The notes beneath the pieces were generated by a model, which was not told the origin of the DNA, made no database searches, and worked only from the letters and a program-made list of their open reading frames with translations. DNA of 64,000 nucleotides, from positions 124,001 through 188,000 of the forward strand of contig NZ_CABVHK010000009.1 in the NCBI RefSeq assembly GCF_902497785.1, in the 5' to 3' direction. This document shows, one piece after another, positions 1-7,580 of the stretch. The stretch's first letter is position 1. Each line of letters opens with the position of its first letter. Source of the stretch: Pseudomonas fluorescens (GTDB lineage Bacteria; Pseudomonadota; Gammaproteobacteria; Pseudomonadales; Pseudomonadaceae). The position numbers were made by a program, and so were the translations under genes.

Positions 1-192
1 GGCATGACCTTGCGCCAGTACGCCGCGCAAACCCGTTTGCAAAAAGCCGTGGCGCTGTTGGCTGACCCACGGTTGCTGATCAAACAAGTGGCCTATCAGG
101 CCGGCTTCAACAACGCCGCCGCTTTCAGCGCGGCCTTCCGTAAAGAGCTCGGTGTCACACCCGAGGAATTTCGCCACCAGCGCCAGCGCTGA
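1..192 (+). CDS. AraC-family transcriptional regulator, C-terminal end (partial)
   Basis: Reading frame 1 is open from the first base, so only the last 63 residues are present and the true start lies upstream of the window. The visible part is the second helix-turn-helix of an AraC/XylS DNA-binding domain. It has the family signature of a helix ending in IKQVAYQAGF, then a phenylalanine-rich recognition helix, then the closing element LGVTPEEFR. Such regulators usually control a neighbouring catabolic operon. It converges on the oxidoreductase gene that follows, so if it acts here its target is probably to its left or the distal catabolic block. Family assignment is firm; the effector is unknown. 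Confidence 0.85.
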   Translation, partial: GMTLRQYAAQTRLQKAVALLADPRLLIKQVAYQAGFNNAAAFSAAFRKELGVTPEEFRHQRQR

Positions 193-216
193 AAGGCACC
201 CGGACAAGGGCGCCTT
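193..216. terminator. Hairpin between convergent genes, probable bidirectional terminator
   Basis: Arms AAGGCACCC (193-201) and GGGCGCCTT (208-216) pair with one mismatch around a 6-nt loop. The hairpin lies directly after the AraC stop codon and before the end of the convergent oxidoreductase gene. There is no long T-run. Confidence 0.45.
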
Positions 217-231
217 CCAGCAATACGGGCT

Positions 232-1158
232 TTAACGACGAATCGTGGCGGTGATTTTGGCGTGTGGCCCATTGACCTGCGCGGCCCAGGCTTCAGCCGC
301 CTGATCGAGGGTAAAATCCAGGTAATCCACCTGAATCTGCTGCTCTTTGGCGATCTTCAGCAGACGCAGCCAGATCTGTTCACGGTCTGCGGGCGGGCGC
401 TGGCCAGTGCCGATGCACGACAGATTGCGAAACAACAGATCGGCAATATCCAGATTGAGCTGGCGGCCGGCTCCCGTGCCAATGGTCATGATCCGTGCGC
501 CCCAGTTGGTGGCCTTCAGCGACGTCAACATCGGTTGACCGCACACGAGGTCGAGCACCACATCAAATCCGCCATCGGCCGCATCCTTGAGCGCCGCGAC
601 GTCATCGCTGCCACCCAGGGTCACCACTTCATCGGCAAGGCCTCGCGACTTCAACCGCCCCAGTGCTTCAGCGGACCGGGCAGCACCGACCACTTTGCCT
701 GCACCCAGACCGCGCGCCAGTTGCAGGGCGATCTGGCCGAGCGTGCCGGTGGCGCCCAGGATCAGCACCTTCTCACCCTTCTGAATCGCGGCTTTTTCCA
801 GGGGCACGATGGCGCCGGTCGCAGCGATGCCCATGCTGATCGCGGTTTTATCGTCCACGTCGTCCGGCACATTCCATACTTCGGCTTGCGGCACCAGGGT
901 GCGCTCTGCCCAGGCACCAAACGGCAACACCGAGCGCTCGCCGAAATACACCCGGCGGCCATCCGGCGCACGGCCAACGCCTTCTCCGCGAATGACACAG
1001 GGATATTCAACACCCAGACGGTAGGCGCCGAGTACATCCCAGCCACCAAGGCCAGCGGTATCGACATCGATCAGCACCGAGCCGTCTAGCGGCTGCGGAT
1101 CACGAAACTCGCCCACTACCGGCGGCGCATTGCGCTCGGAAATGATTGCTGCACGCAT
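232..1158 (-). CDS. Zinc-independent MDR/quinone oxidoreductase-like dehydrogenase
   Basis: This is a 308-residue medium-chain dehydrogenase/reductase. The Rossmann nucleotide-binding segment is clear near residues 130-150 (ILGATGTLGQIALQLA). Upstream is a GroES-like domain (PCVIRGEGVGRA, FGAWAERTLVP) without the catalytic-zinc histidine/cysteine set, which places it with quinone oxidoreductase-like enzymes. It probably reduces an enone or quinone, or oxidises an alcohol, with NAD(P)H. I chose the ATG at 1158 because AAGGAG sits 6 nt upstream; an in-frame ATG 15 codons earlier lacks such a site. It leads a leftward set with the MFS transporter behind it. Substrate unknown. Confidence 0.8.
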   Translation of the reverse strand: MRAAIISERNAPPVVGEFRDPQPLDGSVLIDVDTAGLGGWDVLGAYRLGVEYPCVIRGEGVGRAPDGRRVYFGERSVLPFGAWAERTLVPQAEVWNVPDDVDDKTAISMGIAATGAIVPLEKAAIQKGEKVLILGATGTLGQIALQLARGLGAGKVVGAARSAEALGRLKSRGLADEVVTLGGSDDVAALKDAADGGFDVVLDLVCGQPMLTSLKATNWGARIMTIGTGAGRQLNLDIADLLFRNLSCIGTGQRPPADREQIWLRLLKIAKEQQIQVDYLDFTLDQAAEAWAAQVNGPHAKITATIRR

Positions 1159-1252
1159 GGCATTCTCCTTGTCTGTTTTATTGTCAGGCTGCACTCGAGG
1201 CAATAATTGAACATTATTCTGTTATTTGTCTATATTTACTTCGGCAGCTTCT

Positions 1253-2500
1253 CTAACTGGCAACTAATGGCTCGGACTGATATCGCGGATACCCACCCAA
1301 TGTCAGCAGCAGCAATGGGCCGACGACAAAGCAGATAAAACTGAACAGCAGCATGGCCGAGTAGCCACCGGTGAGCTTGAACAACCCGGCGAACAGTAAC
1401 GGCGAGATCGCCGCACCTGCGGTAATCAAGCCCAGGTGCGCGCCAAACAAGCGGCCGTAGTCGCGCATGCCGAAGTAACGGGCGATCAGGAAAGCAGCGA
1501 TATCGAACTCGGCACCGGCACCCACGCCGACCAGCAACGTGGCGAGGGTGTACATCGCAATACTGGAATCCCCATAGGCAAAAATGCCGCAGGCAAATGC
1601 CGGCATCAGCAGCGCGACAGAGGCAACACCGGGCGCCCACAACCGGTCAATCAGGTAGCCCACCAATAGTCGGCCAAGGATCAGCGACACGCCGAAGCTG
1701 GCGAAAATCTGACTGGCCTGCAGGGCGCTCAGGCCACGGTCCTGCAGCAACGGCACAATGTTGGTGACCATGCCCACCACGCACGACACCACCAACGTCA
1801 TCGACAGGTTGCACACCCAGAAACGCCAGGAGCGCATCGCCTCGCGCAGCAGTAGACCGCCGGTTTGTTCGCTGGTGGCGGGGAGTTGCGTCGAGTTGTG
1901 GCTGACATTGGTGGTCGGCAACAACCAGCGTAAGGCCAAGGGCAACGCCAGCAGCACCGGCAATACACCCAGCGCGAGGAATCCCGCCTGCCAATTCCAC
2001 CGGCTGATCGCCCAGGCGGTGATCAGCGGAAGCATGATGGCCGCCAGTCCGGAGCCACTGAGGATGATCGCCAGCGCCAGACCACGGTTTTCCTCGAACC
2101 ACAAGTTCACCAGGTGCGACCAGGTCACCTGCAACGTACCCAGCCCGGCTAGCGGCACCAGGAAAAAGCCAAGGTAGAGGGTCCAGATCGAGCCATTGAT
2201 ACAGGTCAGGGTGAAGACACTCAGGGACAACGCGAGCAGCGACAGCAACGTGACCCGGCGCAAGCCGTAGCGCGAGTTGAGCCAGCCGGCCAATTGCGAC
2301 GCGACGATGGTGCCCAGCGATAACGCGGTGATCGCCGCCTGCAACTCCGCCCTGCCCCAGCCCATGGCCTGTTCCAGCGGAATCACCATGGAGCTGAAGC
2401 TGTACAGCAGCAACGAACTGGAACTGGTGGCAACGCCCACCAGCGCCAGAATCAGCACCCGCCAGCCGCGTTTGAATTCTGCGTTATCAAAGCCTTTCAT
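1253..2500 (-). CDS. MFS transporter
   Basis: The 415-residue protein is hydrophobic throughout, with about 12 predicted membrane segments. An MFS-like loop between segments 2 and 3 reads SRYGLRRVTLL, and the second half repeats the pattern (GYLIDRLWAPG). It belongs to the oxalate/monocarboxylate-like MFS families that import organic acids by proton symport. It lies between an oxidoreductase and an SDR on the same strand with short gaps (11 bp to the SDR stop), so it is probably an uptake system for the cluster substrate or an intermediate. Only the family is secure. Confidence 0.82.
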   Translation of the reverse strand: MKGFDNAEFKRGWRVLILALVGVATSSSSLLLYSFSSMVIPLEQAMGWGRAELQAAITALSLGTIVASQLAGWLNSRYGLRRVTLLSLLALSLSVFTLTCINGSIWTLYLGFFLVPLAGLGTLQVTWSHLVNLWFEENRGLALAIILSGSGLAAIMLPLITAWAISRWNWQAGFLALGVLPVLLALPLALRWLLPTTNVSHNSTQLPATSEQTGGLLLREAMRSWRFWVCNLSMTLVVSCVVGMVTNIVPLLQDRGLSALQASQIFASFGVSLILGRLLVGYLIDRLWAPGVASVALLMPAFACGIFAYGDSSIAMYTLATLLVGVGAGAEFDIAAFLIARYFGMRDYGRLFGAHLGLITAGAAISPLLFAGLFKLTGGYSAMLLFSFICFVVGPLLLLTLGGYPRYQSEPLVAS

Positions 2501-2511
2501 GGTGTGTGACC

Positions 2512-3333
2512 TCAGTCGTTGCCAATAAACACAGCCGCTTGCGCGCTCTTGCTCAGTACCTGGGCACGACGTGCCGGGCCAGGTGCGGTCTCGACCTGAA
2601 CAAGGGTGTCTTCGGGGTGAATCAGCGTCGGGCCATTACCCAGTTGCTCAAGCGCCAGAAGCGCCAAGTCATCTGCTTTGGGCAAGGTCATGGTCAGGGC
2701 GTCGGCAATGTTCAGTTTGACCATGGCATCGCGCATGGTGGGTGTGTCGACAGTGCCGATGACCAAATTGAGCACGTCGACGCCACGGTCTTTCCACTCC
2801 GCCCATAACGATTCGCCGAGGTTCAGCGCAAACCCTTTGGTGGCGGTGTACATCGCCAGTTTGCGAATACCCCCCAATGCAGCCTGGGAACCCACCAACA
2901 GCAAGCCGCCCTGCCCGCGCTCCAGCATCGCGGCACCAAAGGCATGGCTGCATTGCATCACGGTCAAGCAATTGAGGCGCAGCAACGCGCCCCAGTCCTC
3001 GGTCGAGGTATCGAGGAAGCGCGTGATGTAGGGATCGCCACCCGCGTTGTAGATAAACAGACCAACTTGACGTTCACCGACAGCCGCGAGCAATCGCTCA
3101 CAGGCATCGGGCTGAGAAAGGTCCTGGATTACCACCAGCACTTCGATGGCGTAACGTTGCTCCAATTCGCCTTTCAATTGCGCCAGGGCGTCGCCACGGC
3201 GCGCCACCAGGACGCAGTTGAGGCTACGCTCGGCGAGGGCACGGGCAAACGCCGCGCCCACACCATGGGAGGCACCGGCAATCACCGCCCACGGACCATA
3301 CCGATGCAGGAAGGCATTATCAGGAACAGACAT
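2512..3333 (-). CDS. SDR-family NAD(P)-dependent oxidoreductase
   Basis: This 273-residue classical short-chain dehydrogenase has the cofactor loop GASHGVGAAFA near residue 25, NAGG near 100, a catalytic serine in LLVGSQAALGG near 150 and YTATK as the Tyr-x-x-x-Lys catalytic pair. It would interconvert a hydroxyl and a ketone on a pathway intermediate. The start at 3333 is preceded by GGAG; an upstream in-frame ATG at 3369 has no convincing site. One of five SDRs in the first 24 kb, implying several hydroxyl/ketone steps. Confidence 0.85.
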   Translation of the reverse strand: MSVPDNAFLHRYGPWAVIAGASHGVGAAFARALAERSLNCVLVARRGDALAQLKGELEQRYAIEVLVVIQDLSQPDACERLLAAVGERQVGLFIYNAGGDPYITRFLDTSTEDWGALLRLNCLTVMQCSHAFGAAMLERGQGGLLLVGSQAALGGIRKLAMYTATKGFALNLGESLWAEWKDRGVDVLNLVIGTVDTPTMRDAMVKLNIADALTMTLPKADDLALLALEQLGNGPTLIHPEDTLVQVETAPGPARRAQVLSKSAQAAVFIGND

Positions 3334-3392
3334 AAACACTCCGAATACGAAGGCCCGGCGACCAGCCACCGGGCGAGAAAGGTTTCACCCTG

Positions 3393-4757
3393 TCAGGCCA
3401 CGGGTGGCAGGTCGATGTGGCGGGCGGAGGCGCCAATGGCGGTGCTGCCGTAGACCAGGACGCGCCGCTCGATGTGCGCCATGAACAGGCGCAGCAAAGG
3501 CCCGTCGTATTCAGGCCCGGCGCTTTTGACAAAGGCTTCCAGCGCTGCATCAATCTCGCTGTAGTCACTGAAGGTGCGGTCCAGCAGGACTTGCGCCTCC
3601 TGTTGTTCCAGCTCGCGCAAGTGCAATTCCATGGCATCGCCACGGCCCAGGTACTCCACCAGTTTGCTCACGGCGCGCAGCTTGGTTTTCTGGAAGTCAC
3701 TGCCGACTTCCACCTGCGCCAGGGCATCGGCGAGCATGGTCAGCAACTGGGCATTCGGGCCGCTGCTGACCATGTCCAGTTTCGGCGTTTGCAGAGGCAC
3801 ACCCATGGCTTCGGCCAGCGCATGCACCACCACCCGGCGCAGGGCGATGTCAAACTCGGTGTAGGTGTCATGTGGGTCGCCCGGTTGTGGCGTGGCCACC
3901 GACGCCGAGAACTGCATCGTGCTGACGGTGGCAAACAGTGCCGTGTGGTAACGCACCACATCGGGCTCCGCCGGTTCGCCGGTTACTTGCTGGTAGTAGC
4001 GATACAGGGCGGCGAAGCTGTCCCCGAGCGGCTCGTAATTGTCACGCATGCGCGCCGACGCCAGGTCGGCCAAGGGATCGCCGATCATGGCAAATTCGAA
4101 ATCGTAGAGACCCTGTACCTGTCCGCTCTCGAACAGATATTGCCCTGAATCGTACTGCACGAAAGCAGGCCGGATACGGTGCTGCGGCACATTGCGGCGC
4201 AACCAGCCGAGGGCGAATTCAACCAGCGGCTGAGGCCTGGTTTTATTGCGTGCATACAGCGGGTAGTAAGCTTCCAGACCTGCGAGGGTAATGTCCTCGG
4301 CACTGGTCGGCAGGTGAATGCCCTGCTCAATGAAGGGTTGCAACGGCAATTGGTGCATGCGCGCCATGGCGTCGACCCACTGGCGTGCGACAGCATGGCG
4401 CTCGGCATCACTGATCGCCGTGCTGATATCACGACTGCCCGGCAATAACTCCATCACGATGGCTTGCGGGTCTTCGCAGAAGCCGTAGATACGCGGCACC
4501 GGCACACCTTGCTGGCCGAGCAAGGTGAGAATATCCGCCTCCCGGCGCAGATCCGGGAATGGGCTGACATCACCACCTCGCTCGCCACGAATATGCAATT
4601 GAAGGGTTTCGCCATCGCGTTGCAGTTCAAGGTTCCACGCCGGACGCCAGCGCAGCAGGCGTTGCATGGCCGTGATGTTTCCGCCCAGCAGCCCTTCGAC
4701 AAAGGTGCGCAGCTTTTCTTCGACCGGATCAACAGTCGTATTTATTGTTGTTGGCAT
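3393..4757 (-). CDS. Phosphotransferase (APH-like) family protein with altered catalytic loop
   Basis: The 454-residue protein has an aminoglycoside-phosphotransferase/choline-kinase-like fold: a nucleotide-binding N lobe to about residue 110, MELLPGSRD as hinge, then a C lobe. The usual catalytic loop H-G-D-x4-N is replaced by VQYDSGQYLF near residues 200-208. An Asp is retained, but the His and the metal-binding Asn are not. The DFG-equivalent is present as YDFEFAMIGDPLADLA near 218. A helical extension of about 120 residues follows. Relatives often sit beside acyl-CoA dehydrogenases, as a second one does at 15.1 kb here. It may be a divergent kinase or a non-catalytic partner. RBS GAGGAATACCCCG precedes the start. 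Confidence 0.75.
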   Translation of the reverse strand: MPTTINTTVDPVEEKLRTFVEGLLGGNITAMQRLLRWRPAWNLELQRDGETLQLHIRGERGGDVSPFPDLRREADILTLLGQQGVPVPRIYGFCEDPQAIVMELLPGSRDISTAISDAERHAVARQWVDAMARMHQLPLQPFIEQGIHLPTSAEDITLAGLEAYYPLYARNKTRPQPLVEFALGWLRRNVPQHRIRPAFVQYDSGQYLFESGQVQGLYDFEFAMIGDPLADLASARMRDNYEPLGDSFAALYRYYQQVTGEPAEPDVVRYHTALFATVSTMQFSASVATPQPGDPHDTYTEFDIALRRVVVHALAEAMGVPLQTPKLDMVSSGPNAQLLTMLADALAQVEVGSDFQKTKLRAVSKLVEYLGRGDAMELHLRELEQQEAQVLLDRTFSDYSEIDAALEAFVKSAGPEYDGPLLRLFMAHIERRVLVYGSTAIGASARHIDLPPVA

Positions 4758-4795
4758 ACGGGGTATTCCTCAGGCGCTGATGTCCAGCGCCGCTC

Positions 4796-5245
4796 TCAAT
4801 GGGTGCTGGTGCTACCAGCGTTCGGCCCGCCTACCTGCTCCAGCGGCACGCCCTTTTTCTTCGCCAGGTCGGCGGTGTCCAGGTACTCGCGCCAGGCACA
4901 GATCAGTCCGTGTTCGTCCAGCTCATACACCGCCACCATCGAGTGCGGCATGGGGACGCCGTTGCTGACGCAGTAATCGTCGCGTTCGGTCATCACCACG
5001 CGCTCCGAAGAGACGATGTGGCGCGTGGTGCAACGGTTATGCGTGACATAACTCATCTGTCGCTCTATCTCCCGGCGTAACGCATCGCGCCCCCGGATCA
5101 CGGGACCACCGGGCACCCACAGTTGCCAGACGGCGTCGTCGGCGAAGGTGGCCATGATGCGTTCGATATCGGGGCGGCTGCCGTCGCTGCCATCGCCCCA
5201 GGCGGCCAGCATGTCGAGGATGAAGCGTTCCTGTTCGAGTGCCAT
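4796..5245 (-). CDS. SnoaL-like / NTF2-fold protein
   Basis: The 149-residue protein follows the pattern of the SnoaL-like/limonene-epoxide-hydrolase superfamily: an N-terminal helix with ADDAVW, PVIRGRDALRREIE in the middle and a final strand pair LDEHGLICAWREYLD. Members of this cone-shaped fold act as isomerases, hydrolases or cyclases on hydrophobic ring compounds; many are uncharacterised. It lies between the APH-like gene and an SDR on the same strand, with gaps of 33-38 bp, so co-transcription is likely. This gene set (SnoaL, SDR, APH, ACAD, CaiB) is typical of steroid- or terpenoid-like degradation, but the reaction here cannot be named. Confidence 0.75.
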   Translation of the reverse strand: MALEQERFILDMLAAWGDGSDGSRPDIERIMATFADDAVWQLWVPGGPVIRGRDALRREIERQMSYVTHNRCTTRHIVSSERVVMTERDDYCVSNGVPMPHSMVAVYELDEHGLICAWREYLDTADLAKKKGVPLEQVGGPNAGSTSTH

Positions 5246-5278
5246 GAAACGGGCTCCAGTGCAGTGAATGGATCGGGA

Positions 5279-6097
5279 TCAGACCGAGGTTTGAGGCAGC
5301 AGGAAGTTGCGCACCACCGGCACCATCGGTGTGCCGCAACTCATACCGCCGTCCACGCGCATCAGCGTCCCGTTGACATAGGCGGCGTCGTCGCTGGCGA
5401 GGAAAGCGGCCATGGCGGCGATGTCTTCCGGCTCGCCCAGTTGCGGTACGTTTTGCAGGTCGAGAAAGGCCGACTTCATCGCCTCGTTGGCCCAACTTTC
5501 CATGGCTGGCGTGCGAATCACTCCCGGCAGGATGCCGTTGCAACGAATGCCGCGTTTGCCAAAGGTGGCGGCAATGCTTTGCACGTACCAGTTGAGCGCG
5601 GCCTTGGAGGCGCCGTAGCTGAACTGAGAAATTTCGCCGGCAATCGAGCTGGTGGACGAGGTGAACAGAATCGAACCGCTGCCCTGGGCGAGCATGTGCG
5701 GCAAGGCGTATTTGCACGCCAACACGCCACCCAACACGTTGACCCGCATGCAGTTGTGGAACAGCTCGGTGTTGAAGTTGATGAAGTCGATATCGCGGGT
5801 GGTGGCCGGGTTTCTGTACACGGCGTTATTGAACAACACGTCGATACGACCGAAGGTCTCGACAGTCTGCTCGACCATCTCCCGCAAGGCGCCTTCCTCA
5901 CCAACATCCACTTGCATGGCCATTGCCTTGGCACCTATTTCAGCTGCCACGGCCTGCGCCGATTCGGCGAAAAGGTCGGTGACCACTACCGTGGCGCCCT
6001 CCCGGGCAAAACGCAGTGCCGAGGCGCGGCCGATGCCACTGCCGGCGCCTGTGATGACGCAGACCTTGCCGTCTAAACGTTGCACAATCTCGCTCAT
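5279..6097 (-). CDS. SDR-family oxidoreductase
   Basis: A 272-residue classical SDR: TGAGSGIGRASALRFA near residue 15, NNAV in place of NNAG near 90, a serine-rich SSTSSIAG near 145 and YGASKAA as the catalytic Tyr/Lys. The C-terminal VNGTLMRVDGG is the usual SDR ending, followed by about 17 extra residues. An in-frame opening extends 136 codons further upstream, but that part has no SDR character. The ATG at 6097 begins MSEIVQRLDGKV, the normal SDR N-terminus. It lies just downstream of a strong terminator, so it may depend on read-through or its own promoter. Confidence 0.85.
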   Translation of the reverse strand: MSEIVQRLDGKVCVITGAGSGIGRASALRFAREGATVVVTDLFAESAQAVAAEIGAKAMAMQVDVGEEGALREMVEQTVETFGRIDVLFNNAVYRNPATTRDIDFINFNTELFHNCMRVNVLGGVLACKYALPHMLAQGSGSILFTSSTSSIAGEISQFSYGASKAALNWYVQSIAATFGKRGIRCNGILPGVIRTPAMESWANEAMKSAFLDLQNVPQLGEPEDIAAMAAFLASDDAAYVNGTLMRVDGGMSCGTPMVPVVRNFLLPQTSV

Positions 6098-6117
6098 AAA
6101 AGGGTCTCGGGACGGAT

Positions 6118-6147
6118 AAAAAAATCGGCGCCTGTGACAAGCGCCGA
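6118..6147 (-). terminator. Rho-independent terminator after the DUF1329 gene
   Basis: On the minus strand a 7-bp GC-rich stem (TCGGCGC at 6125-6131 pairing with GCGCCGA at 6141-6147) with a 9-nt loop is followed by seven T residues (the A-run at 6118-6124). It lies 15 bp after the DUF1329 stop and about 20 bp before the next minus-strand start. It may therefore separate the outer-membrane gene pair from the downstream SDR operon or act as a partial terminator. Confidence 0.8.
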
Positions 6148-6161
6148 AAAGGAGCATGAGG

Positions 6162-7514
6162 TCAGCGGGTCTGGCCACCGGCAATGGTCTGCGGATTGGC
6201 TTCACGCTCGGCGACCGGTTCCTGGCGGTAGCGCGTCGGGCCGTTGCCGAACATGCCGTACTGGTCACGGGTGAAGTCGTACAACGAGTAGGAATCCTGT
6301 TGCGGGTTATTGGGAATGCCATACGCCTCGATGTTGTATTGCGAGCCGGTACGGAACAGCGCGCCGCTGTCGTCCCAGGCGTCGTAGACCGCAGCACCAA
6401 AGGTGTCCTCGTCGATGTAGTAGCGGCGTTTTTTCTGCGCGTGGCGGACGCCGTCCTTGCGGGTCGCTTCCACCACCCAGACACGGTGCAGTTCCCAGCG
6501 TTCACACGCGGGATTGATGTGTTTGGGCATGAGTTTCTTGTCCATGTCGCAACCCCATTTCAGCGTGTAGTTGCTGTAGGGGATGAACATTTCCTTTTTA
6601 CCCACCAGCTTCCAGTCGAAACGGTCCATCTTTCCGGAGAACAGGAAGATTTCGTCGTAGAACGCCACCCCGCCGAACGCCGAGTTGGGGGTGTCGTAGT
6701 TGAATTCCGGAGCCTTGCGCACGCGGCGCTGGCCGGTGCTGTAGCTCCAGGCGTAGCGGGAGTCGGCGACCGGGTCGAGATAATCCCAATACCCGGATGC
6801 CTGGCCGGCCGTACGGGCCGGCGCGACGATGCGCGACCAGATACGCTGGGCGATTTTCGGATCACGCCCGGGAACATCCATCTGGTAGAAGGGTTTTTCG
6901 CCGGTGGACCGATTGGTGTTGGTTAGCGTCGCGTGGCCTTCATTAACCACGTAGGCACTGTGGTTCCAGTCCCAGCCATTCACGCCCTGATAGTTGAGGA
7001 TGTAGTTCCACATCAATTCCCGGCCATCTCGCGGCAGCGGGAATGGCAGGCCGCCCCGGCACCCTTCGCTGATCGACAGCCCGTCGTTCTCGGTTTTGCA
7101 GTCCTTGCGGCTGGCGTTGCGCTGGGTGGCTGCCAGGAAATTCGCCGGAAAGGTTGCCGTCCTGTGGGTGGGGTACACCTCAAGATAATAAGTGTCGGGG
7201 TTCTGCTTGAGCAGTTGCAGCTGCCCGGCCGCCAATTGGTCGGCGTACTGGTCGGCGTTAGCCGCCGTAATGCGCAAGCGGGGTTTTTCATTGGCAAACG
7301 GGTTGGGCCAGTTGCCGTCGCCGGGCACCAGCCCTGCGGGCACTTTCAGGCCACCGTCGTAGGGCGGAATAGTGCCTGCCGCGTTACCCGCCACAATCGC
7401 GCCAAAGCTCGTGAGCTTACCGCCCAGGTCGGCGGTGGTAGCGCCCTCATCGGCCACAGCCGCCCCCGCCAAAGCAATGGCCACAAGGCCCATCGCATAT
7501 GCATTAACCGTCAT
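6162..7514 (-). CDS. DUF1329 domain-containing protein (exported)
   Basis: A 450-residue protein with a signal peptide (residues 1-22, cut after AGAAVA). The mature protein follows the DUF1329 pattern seen beside DUF1302 proteins in pseudomonads: NPDTYYLEVYPTHRTA, MWNYILNYQGVNGWDW, and the C-terminal RYYIDEDTFGAAVYDAWD. The family resembles LolB/LolA-type lipid-handling barrels and is assumed to move hydrophobic compounds through the periplasm; function is unproven. The ATG at 7514 has GGAGA five bases upstream. It follows the DUF1302 gene by 66 bp and ends at a strong terminator, so the two form an operon. Confidence 0.85.
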   Translation of the reverse strand: MTVNAYAMGLVAIALAGAAVADEGATTADLGGKLTSFGAIVAGNAAGTIPPYDGGLKVPAGLVPGDGNWPNPFANEKPRLRITAANADQYADQLAAGQLQLLKQNPDTYYLEVYPTHRTATFPANFLAATQRNASRKDCKTENDGLSISEGCRGGLPFPLPRDGRELMWNYILNYQGVNGWDWNHSAYVVNEGHATLTNTNRSTGEKPFYQMDVPGRDPKIAQRIWSRIVAPARTAGQASGYWDYLDPVADSRYAWSYSTGQRRVRKAPEFNYDTPNSAFGGVAFYDEIFLFSGKMDRFDWKLVGKKEMFIPYSNYTLKWGCDMDKKLMPKHINPACERWELHRVWVVEATRKDGVRHAQKKRRYYIDEDTFGAAVYDAWDDSGALFRTGSQYNIEAYGIPNNPQQDSYSLYDFTRDQYGMFGNGPTRYRQEPVAEREANPQTIAGGQTR

Positions 7515-7580
7515 AACGTTCTCCATTCAGATGGGTGATCGCCGAGTCCGGTGATCACTGCATTGCAGTTCAGGCGCGGC

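Noticed and set aside
262..1089. 275-codon plus-strand frame opposite the MDR gene
   Set aside because: Shadow frame without an RBS or motif; the minus-strand MDR is clear.
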